Source: Larkinella insperata (GTDB lineage Bacteria > Bacteroidota > Bacteroidia > Cytophagales > Spirosomataceae). From it: a stretch of 64,000 bases of DNA. This document shows, piece after piece, positions 60,928 through 64,000 of this stretch (positions within the stretch are counted from its first letter, which is position 1; each line of letters starts with the position of its first letter). The stretch is from NCBI RefSeq assembly GCF_026248825.1, contig NZ_CP110973.1, forward strand, positions 310,001-374,000, given 5' to 3'. Under the pieces are notes generated by a model, which did no database searches, was not told the origin of the DNA, and was given only the letters and a program-made list of their open reading frames with translations. The position numbers and the translations under genes are program-made.

Positions 60928-61362
60928 ATGAAAAGCCGTCCGTTTAGAAATAGCTATCACGAGTTACTGGTCAATCTGCATTCCACCCAGAGCCAGATTA
61001 GTAATGAATTTCAGAAGAAGCTGGAACCGTTCGATCTCTCCTCGCAACAGTATTTCATTCTGCGGCTTTTGTCGGAAGCCCACCCTCACCCGCTAACGGT
61101 GAGCGAACTGAAAAACCAGATGGTAGACCGGAGTTCTGACATCACCCGCCTGATTGACCGGCTCGTGAAGAAAAGTCTGGTGATCCGGGAGAACGATCCG
61201 GAAAACCGGCGCAAGGTAAACCTGCGGCTTAGCGAAGACTCGTACGCCTTTGCGCAAAAAGTCATCGGCCAGTTTCAAAACTTCGAATCCATCGTGAGTC
61301 ACTTGAGCGAACCGGAGGTGCAAACCCTGAATGAACTGTTGAACAAAATCAGAAATCAGTAA
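60928..61362 (+). CDS. MarR-family transcriptional regulator of efflux operon
   Basis: 144 codons. Winged-helix MarR fold: LEPFDLSSQQYFILRLLSEA, recognition helix HPLTVSELKNQMVDRSSDIT and wing RLVKKSLVIRENDPENRRKV, typical of the DRR-x-x-x-V-x-L motif (here ENRRKVNLRL). It is probably a dimeric repressor binding the palindrome at 60873-60897 and released by a drug or phenolic ligand. The stop is 8 bp before the TolC-type gene, so all four genes here form one operon. Confidence 0.92.
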   Translation: MKSRPFRNSYHELLVNLHSTQSQISNEFQKKLEPFDLSSQQYFILRLLSEAHPHPLTVSELKNQMVDRSSDITRLIDRLVKKSLVIRENDPENRRKVNLRLSEDSYAFAQKVIGQFQNFESIVSHLSEPEVQTLNELLNKIRNQ

Positions 61363-61370
61363 TTCTCAGT

Positions 61371-62711
61371 ATGAAAACAATCCATAAACCGTTGCTGGCT
61401 CTGCTGCTCACCGCCGGAATTGGCGGGGAAATGGCTGCAGCCCAGACGCCCCCGGTTGTCTCGCTGGATCAGGCGGTGCAGTCCGCTCTCCAGAACAACA
61501 ACGCGTTCAAACTTTCCACTACCCGGGTTAAACTGGCCGAAGCCCGGCTGCAGCAGACGAAAGAAAACGAACTCCCGCAGGCTTCGGCTTCGCTGTCGTA
61601 TTCCCGTTATGACCTTTTGAACGCATTTTCGCTGGGTGCCCCCGGTTCGTCGGAAGCGGCCCTGACCATCCCGAAAGGTGCCTTCAACGCCACGATGGGC
61701 GGTGTAACCGTTCGGAAGGAATTATTTGGTGGTTTTGCCGAAAAATCGGCGCGGGTTTCGGCCGAACTGCTGGCCCAGGCCAGTCACCTGGATGCTGATA
61801 AAGATCAGGCCGAACTGACGTACAACGTAGCCGCATCGTATTTCAACATAGTCAAAATTATCAAATCAGCGTCCATCATTGCCCAGAACATTCGCCAGAC
61901 GGAAGAGCGTGAGCGCGAAGTGAAGAACCTGGAAAAAGAAGGGATCGTGACCGCCAACGAAGTGCTGAAGATTCAGTTGCAGAAAAACAACCTTCAACTC
62001 AGTCAGCTTGAGGTAAATAAGGCGCGGGAAACGGCCCTGTTCAATTTTGCGTTACTGATCGGGCATCCGGAGCAGCAAGCCTTTACCGTAGATACGACCC
62101 TGAACGAGCAATTGGTGGCCCTGGCACCGGTGAACGATTACATCGTCCGGGCCCTGCGCGACCGCCAGGAAGTGAAAGCCAACGACCTGCGCATCCGGGC
62201 GGCTGAATCGGCATTCCGCACCACCAAAAGCGCCTTTTATCCGCATCTGGGACTCTCAGCCGGTTATAATTACATCAACCCCACGAAAGAATTGTTTCCC
62301 AAAGCCAATTCGTTTGTCAACGCCTGGAACGTCGGGCTGGGGTTGAGCTACAACATCGGCACGCTGTACGGCTGGAAAGGCCGGGTGCACGAATCCAAGC
62401 TGAACATTGAAGCGGCCAACCTGCAGCAGAATCAGCAGTCGGAGCAGATCAGAAATGAAGTATTCAGCAACTACAACGCCTATCAGCTCGCCCACGAGAA
62501 ACTGACGGTAATCCGCACCGCCGTTACCCAAGCGACCGAAAATTACCGGCTGACCGAATCGCGGTTCCGCAACGGCCTGGTCCTCGCCAGTGATTTGCTG
62601 GATGCGGAAGATTTTCTGCTTCAGGCGCAACTTAACCTTGTCAACTCAACCATTGACGCCCGGCTGGCTTATCACCGGCTCCAGAAAGCCGTGGGCGAAA
62701 CCATTAAATAA
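61371..62711 (+). CDS. TolC-family outer-membrane efflux protein
   Basis: 446 codons. Signal peptide (LLALLLTAGIGGEMAAAQ), then two outer-membrane-efflux repeats with long helices: VSLDQAVQSALQNNNAFKLS (about 29-48) and the central RQTEEREREVKNLEKEGIVT. The second half repeats the pattern (VNDYIVRALRDRQEVKANDL). It ends LAYHRLQKAVGETI. It forms the outer-membrane duct of a tripartite pump with the following EmrA/EmrB proteins. 18 bp separate it from emrA. Confidence 0.92.
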   Translation: MKTIHKPLLALLLTAGIGGEMAAAQTPPVVSLDQAVQSALQNNNAFKLSTTRVKLAEARLQQTKENELPQASASLSYSRYDLLNAFSLGAPGSSEAALTIPKGAFNATMGGVTVRKELFGGFAEKSARVSAELLAQASHLDADKDQAELTYNVAASYFNIVKIIKSASIIAQNIRQTEEREREVKNLEKEGIVTANEVLKIQLQKNNLQLSQLEVNKARETALFNFALLIGHPEQQAFTVDTTLNEQLVALAPVNDYIVRALRDRQEVKANDLRIRAAESAFRTTKSAFYPHLGLSAGYNYINPTKELFPKANSFVNAWNVGLGLSYNIGTLYGWKGRVHESKLNIEAANLQQNQQSEQIRNEVFSNYNAYQLAHEKLTVIRTAVTQATENYRLTESRFRNGLVLASDLLDAEDFLLQAQLNLVNSTIDARLAYHRLQKAVGETIK

Positions 62712-62729
62712 CACACAGGAAGTAAAATC

Positions 62730-63863
62730 ATGGAAAACAGTAGAAAAACCATCATTCGTGTTGTCATCGGCCTGGTGCTGCTGGTCGCTCTTTTCTTCGG
62801 CTACAGCGAGTTCCGGCAATTACAACGCTTCGAAACGACCGATAATGCCCAGATCGACGGCGATGTAGACCCAATCATCCCGAAAGTGGGTGGCTACGTC
62901 AAAAGCATCCGTTTCCAGGACAACCAACGCGTTAAAAAGGGCGACACCCTGGTCGTGCTGGACGATGCCGATTATAAAATTCGGGTAACCCAAGCCGAAG
63001 CCGCCCTGCAAAGTGCACAGGCCGGGCTGGGGGTCAGTCGCTCGAATATCGGTACGGCTTCGGCCACCATTCAAACTTCGCAGGCCGGGGTTCTGACCGC
63101 CCGCGAATCCGTGGCGTCGGCCCAGGCCAACCTGGAAGCCACCCAGGCGCGGTTGTGGAGAGCCAATCAGGATTACCAGCGGTACGAACGCCTATTGGCC
63201 GAACGGACAGTTCCGCAGCAACAGTTTGATGCCGCCAAAGCCGAACGGGATGCCGCCCAGGCGCAGGTGAATGCCGCCCGGGCGCAGGTGCAAACCGCCC
63301 AGGCCCAGGTCAATGCCGCCGGTACGCAGACGTCCGTAACCAGTGCCCAGCGCCGGTCGGTGGAACAGCAAATTACCGTGGCCCAGGCCACCATCAAGCA
63401 ACGGCAGACCGAACTGGATCTGGCAAAATTGCAACTTTCGTACACCGTGCTGCTGGCTCCCGTCGACGGCGTGGTTTCCAAACGAGCCATTCAGGTAGGC
63501 CAGCTGGTGCAACCGGGCCAGGCGCTCTGCTCCGTGGTTCCGGACAAAGAACTGTGGGTAACGGCCAATTTTAAGGAAACCCAACTGGAAAAAATGCAGC
63601 CGGGCCAACCCGTTGACATCGAAGTTGATGCATTCCCCAGTGAGCCCATCCGAGGTTACGTGAGTTCCTTCTCGGGCGCAACGGGCGCCAAATTTACGCT
63701 GCTGCCTCCCGACAACGCCACCGGTAACTACGTGAAAGTGGTGCAACGCATCCCGGTTCGGATTGAACTGGACAAAAACAGTCCCCTGTTCTCCCGCATC
63801 AAACCGGGCATGAGCGTGACGGTGCGCGTGGATATTGAAAGTAAAGGCGAACGAAAAGGGTAA
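62730..63863 (+). CDS. emrA: EmrA/HlyD-type membrane-fusion (periplasmic adaptor) protein
   Basis: 377 codons. One N-terminal span (IIRVVIGLVLLVALFFGYSE), the biotinyl/lipoyl half-motif RFETTDNAQIDGDVDPIIPK (about 34-53), and a long Ala/Gln-rich coiled-coil hairpin (about 90-235) with AQAQVNAARAQVQTAQAQV-like repeats. The second lipoyl half reads LAPVDGVVSKRAIQVGQLVQ, and a beta barrel follows with ELWVTANFKETQLEKMQPGQ. It links the inner-membrane transporter to the TolC-like duct. It ends 3 bp before the emrB start. Confidence 0.94.
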   Translation: MENSRKTIIRVVIGLVLLVALFFGYSEFRQLQRFETTDNAQIDGDVDPIIPKVGGYVKSIRFQDNQRVKKGDTLVVLDDADYKIRVTQAEAALQSAQAGLGVSRSNIGTASATIQTSQAGVLTARESVASAQANLEATQARLWRANQDYQRYERLLAERTVPQQQFDAAKAERDAAQAQVNAARAQVQTAQAQVNAAGTQTSVTSAQRRSVEQQITVAQATIKQRQTELDLAKLQLSYTVLLAPVDGVVSKRAIQVGQLVQPGQALCSVVPDKELWVTANFKETQLEKMQPGQPVDIEVDAFPSEPIRGYVSSFSGATGAKFTLLPPDNATGNYVKVVQRIPVRIELDKNSPLFSRIKPGMSVTVRVDIESKGERKG

Positions 63864-63866
63864 TCC

Positions 63867-64000
63867 ATGAAATTAGGCTTTGATAAATGGGTCATCATCT
63901 TTACGGTGACCTCGGCGGCTTTGCTGCAAATGATTGATACCTCGATTGTTAACGTGACGCTCACGCAGATGATGGGGAACCTCGGCGCATCGCTGGGGGA
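63867..64000 (+). CDS. emrB: EmrB-type MFS (DHA2) drug transporter, N-terminal fragment
   Basis: Cut by the window end after about 44 codons. The translation starts MKLGFDKWVIIFTVTSAALL and continues MIDTSIVNVTLTQMMGNLGA, the first span and motif D1 (LD-x-TIVNVALP type) of the DHA2 family of 14-span drug/proton antiporters. Completes a MarR-TolC-EmrA-EmrB operon. Confidence 0.87.
   Translation, partial: MKLGFDKWVIIFTVTSAALLQMIDTSIVNVTLTQMMGNLGASLG

Overview
The window looks like a chromosomal segment from a member of the Bacteroidota, most likely order Cytophagales, family Spirosomataceae (Spirosoma/Larkinella-like). The reasons are Bacteroidota -7 promoter boxes of the form TAnnTTTG, a fused CcoN-CcoO cbb3 oxidase subunit, large outer-membrane beta-barrel receptors with a carboxypeptidase-like N-terminal domain, a GWxTD-domain lipoprotein, a type IX secretion (T9SS) C-terminal domain and many small lipoproteins. 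Base composition is mid-range GC in housekeeping regions, with two clearly AT-rich stretches near 29.5-30.0 kb and 32.6-33.1 kb. The genus is inference; no database search was possible.

Layout. 0-11.4 kb: start of altronate dehydratase (cut by the window edge), adenine deaminase, an orphan ECF sigma factor, RarA, an S9 peptidase divergent from an esterase, a TipAS-type MerR regulator, a GNAT acetyltransferase with a small partner, a lipoprotein, and HemN. 11.6-25.0 kb: a respiratory block with the copper ATPase CcoI, then CcoS, fused CcoNO, CcoQ, CcoP, CcoG, CcoH and a SafE-like membrane protein. It is interrupted between CcoI and CcoS by a TonB-type receptor, a MazEF toxin-antitoxin pair and a fatty-acid desaturase. 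25.0-28.6 kb: acetyltransferase, bestrophin-type channel, GH13 enzyme. 28.6-33.6 kb: an accessory stretch holding a decayed serine beta-lactamase-like pseudogene, an NHL-repeat T9SS cargo protein, two lipoproteins and AT-rich spacers, ending at tRNA-Arg(CCG). 33.7-48.8 kb: Nudix hydrolase, Anbu proteasome homologue with a transglutaminase, GlmM, cysteine desulfurase, two tandem SDR enzymes, a Cys/Met-metabolism PLP enzyme, a DECR-type reductase, methyltransferase, GWxTD lipoprotein, RlmB, a monoheme cytochrome c and a FAN1-like nuclease. 48.9-64.0 kb: two polytopic membrane proteins, RidA, hemerythrin, an AraC regulator with a cytochrome c and a YceI lipoprotein, Pgk, a second receptor paralogue, nicotinate phosphoribosyltransferase, and a MarR-TolC-EmrA-EmrB efflux locus cut by the window end.

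The most unusual structure is a family of AT-rich, imperfectly palindromic elements built from ~7-nt units. Three begin at or within 1 nt of the stop codon of an upstream gene (ccoNO, ccoG, the desulfurase). A fourth lies in frame inside ccoG and accounts for an extra ~40 residues just before the ferredoxin motifs. These look like a mobile or expanding small repeat family rather than terminators or CRISPR.
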